Assembly: GCA_958352885.1 (NCBI GenBank)
Contig: CATWQI010000019.1
Location: 1-18,106, forward strand
Reading direction: 5' to 3'
Length of the DNA stretch: 18,106 nucleotides
Origin: an uncultured Duncaniella sp.
Lineage (GTDB): Bacteria; Bacteroidota; Bacteroidia; Bacteroidales; Muribaculaceae
Below the pieces are notes generated by a model. The model saw nothing but the letters and a program-made list of their open reading frames with translations. It searched no databases and was not told where the DNA came from. Below, piece after piece: positions 1-10,600 of the stretch (the stretch's first letter is position 1; the number at the start of each line of letters is the position of its first letter). Position numbers and translations under genes: made by a program.

Positions 1-126
1 GCCATCGCCTCTAAATTGCGATTTATTCAAATCATTTCCGAAAGCATTAAGTTTACTTTGGATACTGTATATGTCAGATGAATGGAACTCCTATAAGGAA
101 AATAATACGGAGCATAGAAAAATACG

Positions 127-384
127 TCAGTTATTCTTGTTAATAAGGTTGATGATGACTTTGACCATTGTGTCCATTTCCTCGGTTTGGCTTTCGGCAA
201 ACATTAGGATGAGGGTTGCGAGTGTTTTGTCGGCAATGTGCTTAGCATCATCGCAAAAATAACGGTTATTAGAAATATAATCAATGAGATAGTTTGTATG
301 CTGCTAAAGTATTTAGTATAATTGCATGATACTTAATTCCCTCATTTTGTCTGGAGCATCTCCATGAGATGTGGTTATTTCCAT
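127..384 (-). pseudogene. small decayed open frame, function unknown
   Basis: A minus-strand frame starts at ATG 384 and ends at TGA 127-129. It is interrupted by two in-frame stops close together (TAC TAA ATA CTT TAG CAG, about 301-321). The first part reads MEITTSHGDAPDKMRELSIM and the second includes TNYLIDYISNNRYFCDDAKH and MFAESQTEEMDTMVKVIINL. Both halves are in the same frame and look like real helical protein sequence rather than noise. The simplest reading is a gene of about 85 codons broken by two nonsense codons or a short insertion; a short intact 57-codon frame using a non-ATG start is the alternative. It lies 15 nt downstream of another broken gene on the same strand. I do not recognise the family. 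Confidence 0.3.
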
Positions 385-399
385 TTTGGAAATAACTTA

Positions 400-989
400 T
401 CATTCGTCGATGCCGGTTGGTTGGTCGTCTATTGCATGGATTATTTCAAGTTTGAGATCTTCTGGATAGTCCTCGTTTGCCATATAGCAGGTGATGATGC
501 GTTGGAGTAGGTCTTTGTTGATGCGACCGGCGGCGACATGGTAGATTATTGCCTCCATGCACTGCATGAAGTTGTAGGCGTGCCAGTAGTAGCCATTTCA
601 AGTATCCGGGTACGAACCTGCTTTGCCTTCTCGCTCTCAGTAAGAAGCATACCCATATTGAGAACAGCACGGAAACTGAATAGCCCGAGCTGAGTGGTTT
701 TGGTCATCTCATTTATGACATGACCAAATTGCAACTTTAATTCTTTCAGCAACTTACCCCTACATAAAAAGTAGCCGTTGTATTTCAGCTCCTCTTCAAA
801 TTGGGATATGTAACGGTTGATTGTCGAGAGATCCACCTCATAGAAATCCGCAACCATTTTCTTGGTGAAACGGTATTCACCCTCAAAAAGCATCCCCGTA
901 AATCCAAGATTATCCTGAAGGGCTTCCACGGCATAACGGTTGTTAAGCACATTCTGCCGTTCGACATTTGATACAGTAAGGTCGTTCAT
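400..989 (-). pseudogene. fused remnant: DNA-binding protein 5' part joined to another gene's 3' end
   Basis: The frame starting at ATG 989 encodes a DNA-binding protein of a type common in Bacteroidales mobile regions. It begins MNDLTVSNVERQNVLNNRYA and later has FEGEYRFTKKMVADFYEVDL and FRAVLNMGMLLTESEKAKQV. After RTRILEM (about 594-616) the sequence stops resembling this family, which as I recall runs to roughly 300 residues. From position 600 down, a different minus frame becomes clearly coding (NGYYWHAYNFMQCMEAIIYH, then YMANEDYPEDLKLEIIHAID) and ends at TGA 400-402. The two halves are out of frame with each other. This looks like an internal deletion that fused two neighbouring genes near 593-600. 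Without the second half, the first frame stays open to 546, giving a junk tail. Start 989 is preferred over the ATG at 1046 because family members begin MNDL/MNEL. The original role was probably transcriptional or toxin-antitoxin-like; it is likely non-functional now. Confidence 0.6.
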
Positions 990-1051
990 AGTTATAAAGT
1001 TATGAATTTTATTTTGATTATCAGCTATGTGCATACAGTTTTGCATATACC

Positions 1052-2287
1052 TTAGAAGGATATATCCGGTAGTGAGTCAATGGCTTCGCGTTTGAGAGAA
1101 TCAACGGCGCGGGTGTATTTCTCGGTGTGCTTAAGTCCGGCGTGTCCGAGGAGCGAGGCTACTGTTTTGATATTGGCTCCGTTGTTGAGCAGGTTGACTG
1201 CGAATGAATGTCGGGCGCAGTGCCAAGTGATGTGTTTCTCGATTCCGGCGCGGGCTGTCCAGTGGCGCAATGCCTTCAGACACATGGTGTGGGAAGGTAA
1301 GGGAAAGATGAGCTGATTCTTGTCGCCGTTCGCCGGCTCTCCCATGAGCTTGAGATGAACGTCGTTCAATGGCATGTTGACCCAGCTTGCCGAACTGCGT
1401 CCGGCGGTCTTCGCCTGATTGAAACGGAGAAGTCGGTTGGAGAAATCGACCTGAGCGAAAGTCAAGTCCTTGACATCGCAGAATCTCAGTCCTGCATAGA
1501 GGCAGAACAGGAACGCCCGGCGTATAACGGGATTCTCGTTAGAGTAATGTGTCATTGCAAGCTGCTTGATTTCGTCCATCGAAAGAATATCTTTCTTAAT
1601 TTGCTGACTATCGATTGTGATAACTACGCCATCACACGGATTACGTAGGAAGATTTCATCCTCTGTGGCTTTCTTAAACACCTTCTTGAAACGCTGGAAC
1701 AGGGTGTGTGGCCCTTCGCCTGTGAACCGAGACTGTAGATAGTCGGCAAACTCCCGAATCATATCCTTTGAAATCTGGTCGGGACGGATGGTTTCTGCAA
1801 AAGCCTTATACTTTTTCTTCTCCTTCAGGAACTCTTTGAATATGGCAAGCCCACGGCGCATGTGGCGGACATCCTTCTTCGTGTAGTTGTCTATGAACGA
1901 CTGGAAGTAGTCGAAGAAATTGATTTCTTCGGGATGCTTCGCAAGGCGTAATCCAGTCTGCTGCTCCTTCAGTTCCTGCTCTTTCTCGAAGCGAATTTTC
2001 TCTGCCATTTCGAGAATTTCACGATTCTGCTGACGCTCCACTGGCGATGTCGGTTTGGCAATGAGATAGAAAGGCAACGACTCCTTCTTGCGGAGATGGG
2101 TAACTTTTTTCTTCGGCTTTCCCTTCATCGCACCTTCAGTGTAATACACCACTTTGCCATCAGCATCTTTCACCACCTCCTCGCTTCGTCCGAGGTAGTA
2201 TTCAAGGTAGAGCGCAATGCGTCCGTCCTTCAGCTCACGTTGTTCGAGTTTGGGGTTCTGCTTGGTCTGTTTCTGTAGCTTTGCCAT
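1052..2287 (-). CDS. tyrosine recombinase / site-specific integrase
   Basis: This 411-residue phage-integrase-family enzyme should carry out strand exchange at an att site through a covalent 3'-phosphotyrosine intermediate. The layout is that of Bacteroidales integrases: a basic N-terminal arm-binding region (about 1-110, with LYLEYYLGRSEEVV), a SAM-like core-binding domain (about 130-225, DYFQSFIDNYTKK), then the catalytic domain. The catalytic residues are all visible: R268 (AGLRFCD), H356-x-x-R359 (HCARH), H382 (LLGHAGL) and Y391 (TEKYTRAV). ATG 2287 is chosen; a TTG-initiated frame reaches 2323 but adds only 12 atypical residues. A TAnnTTTG box at 2384-2391 and GTGTACTA-type repeats lie upstream, next to a probable tRNA-derived attachment site at about 2543-2558. 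No gene follows closely downstream except the broken one starting at 989. The gene appears intact. Confidence 0.95.
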   Translation of the reverse strand: MAKLQKQTKQNPKLEQRELKDGRIALYLEYYLGRSEEVVKDADGKVVYYTEGAMKGKPKKKVTHLRKKESLPFYLIAKPTSPVERQQNREILEMAEKIRFEKEQELKEQQTGLRLAKHPEEINFFDYFQSFIDNYTKKDVRHMRRGLAIFKEFLKEKKKYKAFAETIRPDQISKDMIREFADYLQSRFTGEGPHTLFQRFKKVFKKATEDEIFLRNPCDGVVITIDSQQIKKDILSMDEIKQLAMTHYSNENPVIRRAFLFCLYAGLRFCDVKDLTFAQVDFSNRLLRFNQAKTAGRSSASWVNMPLNDVHLKLMGEPANGDKNQLIFPLPSHTMCLKALRHWTARAGIEKHITWHCARHSFAVNLLNNGANIKTVASLLGHAGLKHTEKYTRAVDSLKREAIDSLPDISF

Positions 2288-2333
2288 AGAGTGAGAGGGT
2301 TTTGAGTGTATTCGGTTTTCCAACCTGCAATTA

Positions 2334-2431
2334 TTAGTACACCCGACGAAAAGTACACTTTTCCGGTTGGAATTACGTCATCGCAAAGTTAAGAAAAAGA
2401 TTTGATTTAAGGTGTACTAAAAGTGTACTAA
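2334..2431. repeat. four AGTACAC/GTGTACT repeats around the integrase promoter
   Basis: TTAGTACACC at 2334-2343 is the exact inverted copy of GGTGTACTAA at 2411-2420. A third site, AGTACACT, is at 2352-2359, and a fourth, AGTGTACTAA at 2422-2431, lies directly beside the second in the same orientation. Two sites point one way and two the other, straddling the candidate promoter at 2384-2391. This arrangement is typical of integrase arm-type binding sites or of an autoregulatory operator. The choice between these is inference. Confidence 0.5.
2384..2391 (-). promoter_or_regulatory. candidate -7 box of the integrase promoter
   Basis: On the minus strand this reads TAACTTTG, an exact match to the Bacteroides -7 consensus TAnnTTTG. 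It would place transcription start near 2376, with a leader of about 90 nt before the integrase ATG. No good -33 TTTG is seen at the usual spacing. The upstream position instead holds the GTGTACTA repeats (2411-2431), so a repressor or the integrase itself could control it. Confidence 0.4.
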
Positions 2432-2530
2432 CTGCAAAAATATGGGCAAAAACATCCAAATAATGAGAGTTGCCTAAATATTAATATGCTGATTTATAGC
2501 TATATTATTTCTCTTGTTTTCTTATAATTA

Positions 2531-2558
2531 TACAGTTTGATGCCTGTTCTGGGCACCA
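2531..2558 (+). other. tRNA 3'-end-like sequence, candidate att core
   Basis: TTTGATG followed by CCTGTTCTGGGCACCA resembles a T-loop, the 3' strand of a T-stem, a 7-nt acceptor strand, a discriminator base and CCA. ACAG before the loop can pair with CTGT after it, but no 5' half of a tRNA is present. A tRNA 3' fragment beside an integrase promoter and followed at once by a terminator hairpin (2562-2602) is what integration into a tRNA gene leaves at one element end. No second copy was noticed in the window. The sequence match is seen; the att role is inference. Confidence 0.35.
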
Positions 2559-2561
2559 CAA

Positions 2562-2602
2562 AAGCGACTTAACAATGTGTAAATCACGAAGTTAAGTCGC
2601 TT
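2562..2602 (+). terminator. strong hairpin with T-rich tail
   Basis: AAGCGACTTAAC (2562-2573) and GTTAAGTCGCTT (2591-2602) form a perfect 12-bp stem with a 17-nt loop, followed on the plus strand by CTTTTATTTTC. It could work in the plus direction as the terminator of the tRNA that the adjacent sequence resembles. Its minus-strand 3' side (TTTTGTGG) also allows weak bidirectional use. No intact plus-strand gene precedes it in this window. Confidence 0.6.
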
Positions 2603-2614
2603 CTTTTATTTTCT

Positions 2615-2663
2615 ACAGGCAAATTACAGGCAAAATTCAAATATTCCGCGTAACTTTTGCCTG
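2615..2663. repeat. ACAGGCAAA direct and inverted repeats
   Basis: ACAGGCAAA occurs twice in tandem (about 2615-2623 and 2626-2634). The inverted counterpart TTTTGCCTG lies at 2655-2663 and pairs perfectly with CAGGCAAAA at 2627-2635. The pattern (two direct copies plus one inverted) mirrors the GTGTACTA set on the other side of the tRNA-like sequence. It may be the arm-type sites of a second integrase. That function is inferred from layout only. Confidence 0.4.
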
Positions 2664-2719
2664 CCAATACGCATAGACGGCATTAGAGAGTATCACATCT
2701 TTTGATGGATTCCTATGGT

Positions 2720-2760
2720 AAAAATCTTTGCAGGAGGTCATTCATTGACCATCCGCAAAG
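2720..2760 (-). terminator. rho-independent terminator of the helicase operon
   Basis: Read on the minus strand, 12 nt past the stop of the 613-aa helicase, the sequence folds as CTTTGC...GGTCA-ATGAA-TGACC...GCAAAG. That is an outer 6-bp stem (2755-2760 with 2726-2731) and an inner 5-bp stem, followed by ATTTTTAC. This is a convincing intrinsic terminator, and it closes the regulator-giant-helicase transcription unit. Confidence 0.75.
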
Positions 2761-2771
2761 TATTCCAAATT

Positions 2772-4613
2772 TTATAGAGATTGTCTGTACAAAACCTCCG
2801 GAACATTATTCAGAGGAGGGCAGAGTACATCGCTGTAAGTAATTAATAATTGATTTTGCGTGCGGGTCATTGCAACATACAATGCTTTTCTTTCATCGTC
2901 TGAAGTCGCACCTTTAAACCATGGTAGAATTACGACATCGAATTGAAGTCCCTTTGCGCTATGATAGGTCATAACCTTAGGTAAGATATTTGTGAAATCC
3001 AAAGTGTCATATGGCTCATATCCTCGTTTCTTTCCACTGGCTTTCTGCAATTCGTATTTAAACTCAAATGGAATATCGAGTGAATAGAGTTGTTTGCAGA
3101 ATTCAAGTACCATAGAATTATCCGGCAAAAAGATGCCAATGGATTTATCTTTGTTCGCTTCAATTACTTCCGCAATAGCGATTATTTGGGATTCTCTGTC
3201 ATCATATTTCACGATTGAAGGAAGCGAGGTAGAATCATTGACATATATACGTTCTGAATATGGCTCAACATTGACACCTACATATCCTTGTGTGATTTTA
3301 GCAACAGTGCGAGGAAGACGATAATTGGTAAACAACATCATAGGTTCTAACGTAGTCAGTTCCGAAATCTGCTCCATACTCATAACATCTTTCTTGAATG
3401 GCGCATAAATTGATTGTGCTGAATCGCCAAAAAAGAAATAATGCTTTTTTGATGCTTGAACGAATTCTGTAATTTCATCAGAAGTGAAATCCTGAATCTC
3501 ATCAACTATGATGTAATCAGCCGATGGACAACCAGCTTTTCTCCATTGATGATGATAGTAAAAACGACCAATTTCAGCTGGAAGCCCCGACTTCATGTAG
3601 TTATTAAGGGATTTGGTATAAGCAATCGTTATAACATCCGCACCAAGCTCATGCAGTTGTCGAGCCTTTTTCATGGCTATTACGGATTTGCCACTACCTG
3701 CACACCCACATACAAGTAATGATTCTTCTTCAGCAGCCAGTATTATATCTTCTTGATCATAATCTATCTTATCATCTGCCAAATCTAAGTCGGAATTTGG
3801 TCGCTCAATTGGAGTAGCCAAGGGTCTTGCATGAATCACAACAGATGAAACAGCCTTTTTCTTTTCAACCTCATCTTCCAGCTCTTTTATTCGTCTGTCT
3901 TTTTCAGTAATCGACTCCTTAGACAAGCGTATTATTTCTTCCTGTTGACGCTTAAATTCCTCAATTTGAATTAGAGCTGCTTCTAATTCTTGCTTTTGTT
4001 TAAGATATTGCTCGCTAATTAGTCTTTTCTCAGAGTTGATTGACTCTATTTCTCCAGCATCAACGATCTGTGTAAGTTTGAGAGACGATAATCTGGCGAT
4101 ATTATTCTCGTTCAGTATTTTATTATAAATTAAAAATGAAATGAAATCGGAGAGGATGGAGGCATATTTTGTAGCATTATGCTTTATTTCATCAGTTTGG
4201 GTCGAAGAATGACTGCTTGCACTTGCAATGCTGTAGAATCGCCGCAAGCAACTACTGAACATCTCCATATTTTCCCTGAGTCCCTTAAGTTGTTCATCAA
4301 GTTTAGCTTCTCTAACATCTTTTCTTTTATATAGAAAGGAGGAAAGCATCGTTTCCGTTAGTTGGCGACCTTTAATTTCCCGAGATGTCCCACTTTGAAT
4401 AGTATAGTCTCCGCCTGACCTCCGGATAGTTTTTCTTCCGTCAAAGATATCCGAAGGCTTACATTTCCCGTCTAATTGGTCTGCAACTATAAGTTTACAC
4501 AACCATTCTAACGCAGGACGTATATTCCTGAAATAATATATGTATTCACACTTGCCATAGCTATCCATAGCAAGAGTATAGTCATTACGTAGATTATTGA
4601 ATATTTCTTCCAT
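2772..4613 (-). CDS. SF1 (UvrD-like) helicase with DUF4145/HEPN-like N-terminus
   Basis: This 613-residue protein has three parts. Residues 1 to about 165 are helical and resemble DUF4145-type (HEPN-related) modules, with YFRNIRPALEWLCKLIVADQ and a later ASSHSSTQTDE; this match is weak. Residues about 193-257 form a charged coiled coil (QKQELEAALIQIEEFKRQQE onward). Residues about 285-613 are a compact superfamily 1 motor: Walker A GCAGSGKS with K309, Walker B DEIQD at 371-375, motif III GDSAQSIY, motif IV TNYRLPR, motif V HSAKGLQFDVV with G555, and motif VI VAMTRTQ with R584. It should be an ATP-driven nucleic-acid translocase. It is shorter than classical UvrD (about 720 aa), and the motor itself is small. 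ATG 4613 lies 1 nt after the giant gene's TAA, so translation is probably coupled and the two proteins probably act together. No nuclease motif was seen. Confidence 0.85.
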   Translation of the reverse strand: MEEIFNNLRNDYTLAMDSYGKCEYIYYFRNIRPALEWLCKLIVADQLDGKCKPSDIFDGRKTIRRSGGDYTIQSGTSREIKGRQLTETMLSSFLYKRKDVREAKLDEQLKGLRENMEMFSSCLRRFYSIASASSHSSTQTDEIKHNATKYASILSDFISFLIYNKILNENNIARLSSLKLTQIVDAGEIESINSEKRLISEQYLKQKQELEAALIQIEEFKRQQEEIIRLSKESITEKDRRIKELEDEVEKKKAVSSVVIHARPLATPIERPNSDLDLADDKIDYDQEDIILAAEEESLLVCGCAGSGKSVIAMKKARQLHELGADVITIAYTKSLNNYMKSGLPAEIGRFYYHHQWRKAGCPSADYIIVDEIQDFTSDEITEFVQASKKHYFFFGDSAQSIYAPFKKDVMSMEQISELTTLEPMMLFTNYRLPRTVAKITQGYVGVNVEPYSERIYVNDSTSLPSIVKYDDRESQIIAIAEVIEANKDKSIGIFLPDNSMVLEFCKQLYSLDIPFEFKYELQKASGKKRGYEPYDTLDFTNILPKVMTYHSAKGLQFDVVILPWFKGATSDDERKALYVAMTRTQNQLLITYSDVLCPPLNNVPEVLYRQSL

Positions 4614-4614
4614 T

Positions 4615-7600
4615 TTAGTCTTTTTTTACGCCAAATCCTGCAATTTGGACAATATAGACGAATCCTTGATCTTTAGCCCGTTGTATCCAACGGGTACTAT
4701 AATTGGTCTGATGTTCAGAGTCGTATCTAACAGAATCCTGATATTCCCAAGCAAAAATATCACTCACAAATAAACCGGAAAGACAATCTATATTATCCTG
4801 CTCCATTTGTTTTCTTATTGAGCTATTTGAGGATAACTGTCCAATGGCCTTATTTGATAAAGGATCTATAATGTCATAAGCATTCCAAATGGTGCCATTA
4901 GAAGCTATAGTCGTTTTTTGTATAATAACAGGGCTGTTTGTTTTAATATTATTGAGCACAACAATATTATTAAATGTAAACTCCCTATTTGAGTGATATC
5001 CAAGATTATATTTATCGAGACCCGGCTCTCGCTCCGTAATTCCCAATTTAGATTGAACATCTTCTGGAGCTATATAAATCGTCATATTTGCTAACGACTT
5101 TTCTCGTTCACTATTGAAAATATATAACTTTTTCCTAGCACGAGTATACGCTACAAATCGCAACCGTCTCTCTTCTTCAATATCAGCTAAATCATCCTCC
5201 ATAAGATTCTGTTCAGGAGTGTAAGATCTATGGGGACGTAATGGTAGATTTGCGAATGATGGTGTTACAACAACAATGTCGAATTCAAGCCCTTTCACCT
5301 TGTGCATTGTCGTTAAAACTATTGTGAGAGATCTTTCTTTAAAGATACGCTCATCTTGGTATTCATCGTAGATTTTGAATACCTGTCCACCATCATCCCT
5401 TCCGGCAATATCCTTGATGAAATTTGCAAGCTCACCATAAGTATGAGTTCTTTCATCTGTACGAATAGTTTCTAAATAATGAAGGCACAAAGTATATGTT
5501 ATATCAAGATAATAAGAATCCCAATTTGGAGCAGCTTGTATAATCTGCTCTATCCAATTCTTAATCATCGTCTTGGTCTCATTATTCTTCAATACGACCT
5601 TTGTATCCGGATTATTGCTAAAGTATGACACAACATGATAAACCTCGCGTTGTCTCCACATCTCACAAGAAGACGACCCCTGAATTCTTATCCGTATCTT
5701 TGAATCCAGATTTAGTCCTTTCAATCGTGAAAAACCACGATACACTTCGTTATTGGTTCTGAAGAAAATAGCGATGTTATTAATCATTCGATTAGTATCC
5801 TCTGTATTATTTTCTGCCAGTGCAAAGTTGACAATGTCCTTTATTTGAGAATACCAGCTTTTATTCGATGTCTCATATACGCATGGAGAAGAAGGGAGGT
5901 GTTCCATTAGTGATGTCGCTGATTTCGGCAATTCACAACCTTCGGGTACAAATTCAGCTGCCTTATCGAGGATTTCCTGATAAGAACGGTAATTTGTAAA
6001 CATTCCCATTTCTACAGGATTAAGCATTTCATTAAGCCGGGTGTAGTAAGGTTGTGGAGATAACCGTTTTGCGTATTGTTTGGGTGTCCCTATAAATCCG
6101 CTTACACGATCAAAACCATATATACTCTGGTTGATATCGCCAATAGTGAAAAATTTGGCATCCGGATAATATTCATGGATCTTTGAAATTGTTTCCAAAC
6201 GAGGTGCCGTTATATCTTGAAATTCATCAATAAGGACATGATCAATATCCGAAAACTTAGCACGTAAAATAGAACGATTTCTTTTGATATAGTCGCATAG
6301 AAGATTCTCCCATTGCTCTGTAGGTACATTGTCAAGTTTTTGGCCCATTACAACTTTCGCAAGAGCATGGAATGTATATACATGCATTTGATGTGCCATA
6401 CGACTTAATCCTAAGCTTCTAAAGAGTCTGTTCAGACGATTCTTAAGCTCAACTACTACGGCTCGATTGTATGCTAATACCAATATATGAGAAGGGTCGA
6501 CGTGTTCTCTATAGACCAATTTAGCACATCTCAGAGTAAGTACATGGGTTTTGCCAGATCCCGGCCCGGCAAGAACATTGATATTTTGAGAGATTGAGCT
6601 ATTATAGATAGCCAACTGTGGTTTATTCCCTTGCAGTCGAGACTCTTCTTTCGCCAAGGCTTCCTCACTTAGCTCTGCCAGAATATCGCTGTATTCGTCC
6701 GGGCAATAGTCACCTACTAACCCCAAAAATTCATCATAATTACGACTCTGAAAATACCTTCGAATGAAGTCTGATTGTTTGTCAGGACTTATCTTGCTGA
6801 AGATATCCATAGAGGAAAGACGTATCTTTTTTAGCTTCTCTTCCCGTTCAAACTCTTGACGTTTATCGTATACACTGGAATTTTTTTCAGTTCCATCATC
6901 AATGGGCATAAATGCGTTTTCTGCAGCTCGGACTTCAATCCCTGACTTAACTAATGGTGTATAATCAATGTACTGAATAGCTTTCAGTAGAGAGAGTGAG
7001 TTATCTAAATAGGTAAAGCCTTTATGTCTGGGGCTAAACATATTAAGATTGAATATCATTTCAGCCCATGAGAAAGCCGAGTCCTGATTTTTAATATATT
7101 TTAGTATATTAAATAGATCGTTTTCCCAATCTTCGATATATTCTTGCCATAATTTGTTGTGCAAAGTTATGATATAAAATACATCACCTTCATCCGAGCG
7201 TTTTTCAATGGAAGTTACGCCCGGAATATAATTAAGAAGCCAAAATATTTTAGGACCGGTCCTTTGAACAATATCCTTTTTGAAAGTTTCGGCTCTTTTT
7301 ACATCCATTCTTGGAGATGGACCATCAGTTCGATTCCGCCAAGGCATGTATTCTATTTCATTCTCTTTAATAGTATCGAATTGAACGTCGTCGGTAAGTT
7401 GTCCAACTATTCTTCTTATTTCATCATTTTCGAACACTCTTGACTTTCCAACTCCTACCTCGGATAAGATGGATTTAATTCCATCCATGACCACATGTAA
7501 CGCAAATATATTTTTATTGTGAGTCACCATGTAGTCAGTCTCAGAAAAACGGCGAGGTTTGATAATTGCTCTAATGCTATCATTTATTGTGAGAATCGAA

Positions 7601-10600
7601 TTTTTCTGAGCCTGAAGAAGGATATCTACAATTTTGGGCCATGAATGCCCTATTCTATCCCTCATTTCTTTAATAGGAATAAGAGAAGGAACGCCTAATC
7701 CTTGACAATAGTCTTTTAAGGCTTTTCCAATTTCTTCTTTGAAATTGGCACTTGCACTAATGCCAATTGGACTCCACGCTTTCAAAAGAGTTACGTCCAT
7801 ACATGCCTGATCCAGGTAACCGAGACTAATAAGATTTAGATGTTCAAGCCAATGAAACGCAATACGAGAGGCGGTCGTGTCATTGAATCTCTCAGGAGTT
7901 TCATCTTTTGTCCAAATATTGAACGGTACAACAGTCTGAGTATTAGATGCTTCATCAATACTTTTAAACCGTTGTATATATTCAATAATCTTTTGACGGG
8001 CCATGTCAAGGTCAGACCAACTCATTAGAGATCGAATCAAGAGCTCCTTTAACTTTCGGAAATCTTCAATTGATACAAGACACTGTGCTGGAATCTTGCT
8101 GCCGTCAGCAAAAGCTTCGTTATACATCTGTTCATTTCTTCCGGCTCGCCCGACCTCCTGTAAATAGTCTTCCATAACTGAAGGTGGACTGAAATGGAGT
8201 ACATAATGGATATTAGGTATATCCATACCCATTCCAAAAGCCTTAGTTGCACAAAGAATGTACAATTCAGAATTTACATTATTTTCATGTCCTTTAAAGA
8301 GTTTGTATGTTTCATTACGTTGGTCAGAGTCCATACCGGCATGAAAAAATCCAATATGGTCACTGACTTCGTTTAATAATGGCGAATCAATATTCTTAAA
8401 GCGTTGAGCTAAACTTGCACAAACCTCTTCGCATTGACGTTGCGTTCTGCAAAAGATTATCATTCGACTTTTTGCAAAGTCTATTTGTTTGTCTATAATA
8501 TAACTACAGATTTCATCGATTCGTCGCTCATCTTCGTGGTCAGTTAACTTGAATGCAATCCCAATATGCTGTCTGATTGGATTATAATCCTCAACAGCTT
8601 GTCCCATTCTTCTTATATCAGGCAGGAAAGTACGAATATCCTCTTCAATTTGAGCGGTAACTGTGGCTGATAATAGGCATAGTTTGATATCAAAACGCTC
8701 CTTTAGTTTGGAACATTCTAAAATAGCATTCCTATAATCTGGGCGAAATTCTTGCCCCCACTGAGAAATACAATGTGCTTCATCAAAAATCACATATTCC
8801 AATCCCTTATCATGTTCTAACCTCTGCTGTAAGGCATTGACGAACCCTTTAACTCTAAAACGTTCAGGGGTAATATAAAGAAGTGCTATTTCACCTCCAC
8901 GTATTTTACGATAAATTTCTTGGATTTCGGGATATGTCCGATCCCCACTTATGTAATCTACCGCAGATCCAAACCCTTTTTGGACTAGTTCTTCTACCTG
9001 ATCCTGCATTAAAGCTCTAAGAGGAGAAATTACAATGCTTAAGCGATGCGATGATGCGGCGCGATATATTGCAGGCCCTTGGAAAATTATGGATTTACCT
9101 CCTCCTGTGGGAAGTGAAATCAGTAAATCGTTTTGCCTTTCTAAAACAACAGGCAGAATTTCTTTTTGATAATCATGCCAAGTGTAATTTGGGATGAAAC
9201 TATTTCTGATAGCCTCCATAGCAGTGTCGGTGTTAAGTTCCGGCATGGAAAATTCAGTATCCTTGAAATAGGTTTCACTCACTGTCATTAACTCTGAAAA
9301 TCCCCTTGAATTTGCGGGTGAATTGAATTGTTGATACTCGCATTTACATATATCTGCGATGTCAGGATTATCATCGAAATGGGAGTCAATGATAAACATT
9401 TGAGAATCTCTAGAGTTGGCCTTAATTAATGAAAAGTAGTGTCTCATTATTGGCCAAGCTGCAGCAATACATTTCCTTGGAGTTGTTCTACCAGATCTAT
9501 TGTCTATCTCATTGTTATCATTGTCTATTTCATCATCTTCGAAAGGAAGTACATCCCACATTAGACGCAATCGATCAATATCCATACTATCCCATATATA
9601 ACAATACGGTTGATTTGTACGATATTCACTAATTCCATTGACGAATTGGTCCTTAGAAATTACCACTAAACTATTTGCATGTGATTCAATATGTTCCAAT
9701 TTTCGGAAACCGGTACCAGCAGAAGGGACATAATAACCCAATGCTCTCGCAAAACTGGAAAGTGGTTCTATCTCTTGAGAATTATTAATAACGTATATGA
9801 CTGGTAATTGGGAACTTATATCTTTTATGATTCCGAATTGGTATGTCCAGTACTGGGAACGAAAAGTGGTACTGTCAGAAAGCCTGACAGTGTCTTTATC
9901 GTTTTTTATAGTGATTATGGTTGGATTATTGTGCTTTTTATCTTGCTTCTCAAGTTCCCATTCTATATGCTCATTAATAGCATTAAAGTGAGATAAAAAA
10001 CGCTCCTTGGCAATTTTGAATTTGAAATTTTTAAAAATAGTAATTTTTCCAGTTGAATCTCGTTCTGCCCAGATTGATGCCGTTAAATCATCCTTCTTGA
10101 TGCCAAAATGATTATAATCAGATGTCGGAACAAGAGCATAATTGCATGAGGCCATCGAAAGAAATAATTTGGATAATATTATGTTTGGCCCTATTGAGTC
10201 GTAACAATCTCCAATCTGAACTCTGTGAATTCTATCATGCAATTCTCCTCCAATCGTAATGATTTTAGAGTATTGGCTCTTCAGATTTTTGGTTGAGTTG
10301 AAAGACTCAAAATCAATACAATCAATTCTGCCATTCGATGGGCGTGCTATATTCTTAAGAATATCGTTAGATATGACGAGCGAACGATTACCTTCTCCGA
10401 ACCGTAAATACTGAGGCAGATTAATAACTAATGGAGTCCGGGCTTCTTCACAAAACCTATATAAGATTTTATATAAAAGCACATTTATTCCTGTAAAATC
10501 AGCAACATCGATTGTATAATATTTCTTTGAAGTCTCTGCTGGAAACCTCAAAGATACATATGGTGCAATTCGTGACCAGATATCTTTAGGGGCTATTACT

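Noticed and set aside
1..90. Minus-strand frame open to the left edge (SKLNAFGNDLNKSQFRGDG)
   Set aside because: Thirty codons without a start codon are too short to support a partial gene.
71..262. Plus-strand open frame of 63 codons near the left edge
   Set aside because: It is antisense to a more protein-like minus-strand frame (127-384).
1052..2323. TTG start at 2323 for the integrase
   Set aside because: It adds 12 residues unlike integrase N-termini, and an ATG start is available at 2287.
2531..2558. Complete tRNA gene
   Set aside because: Only a 3'-end-like stretch is present; no D-arm or anticodon arm can be drawn upstream.
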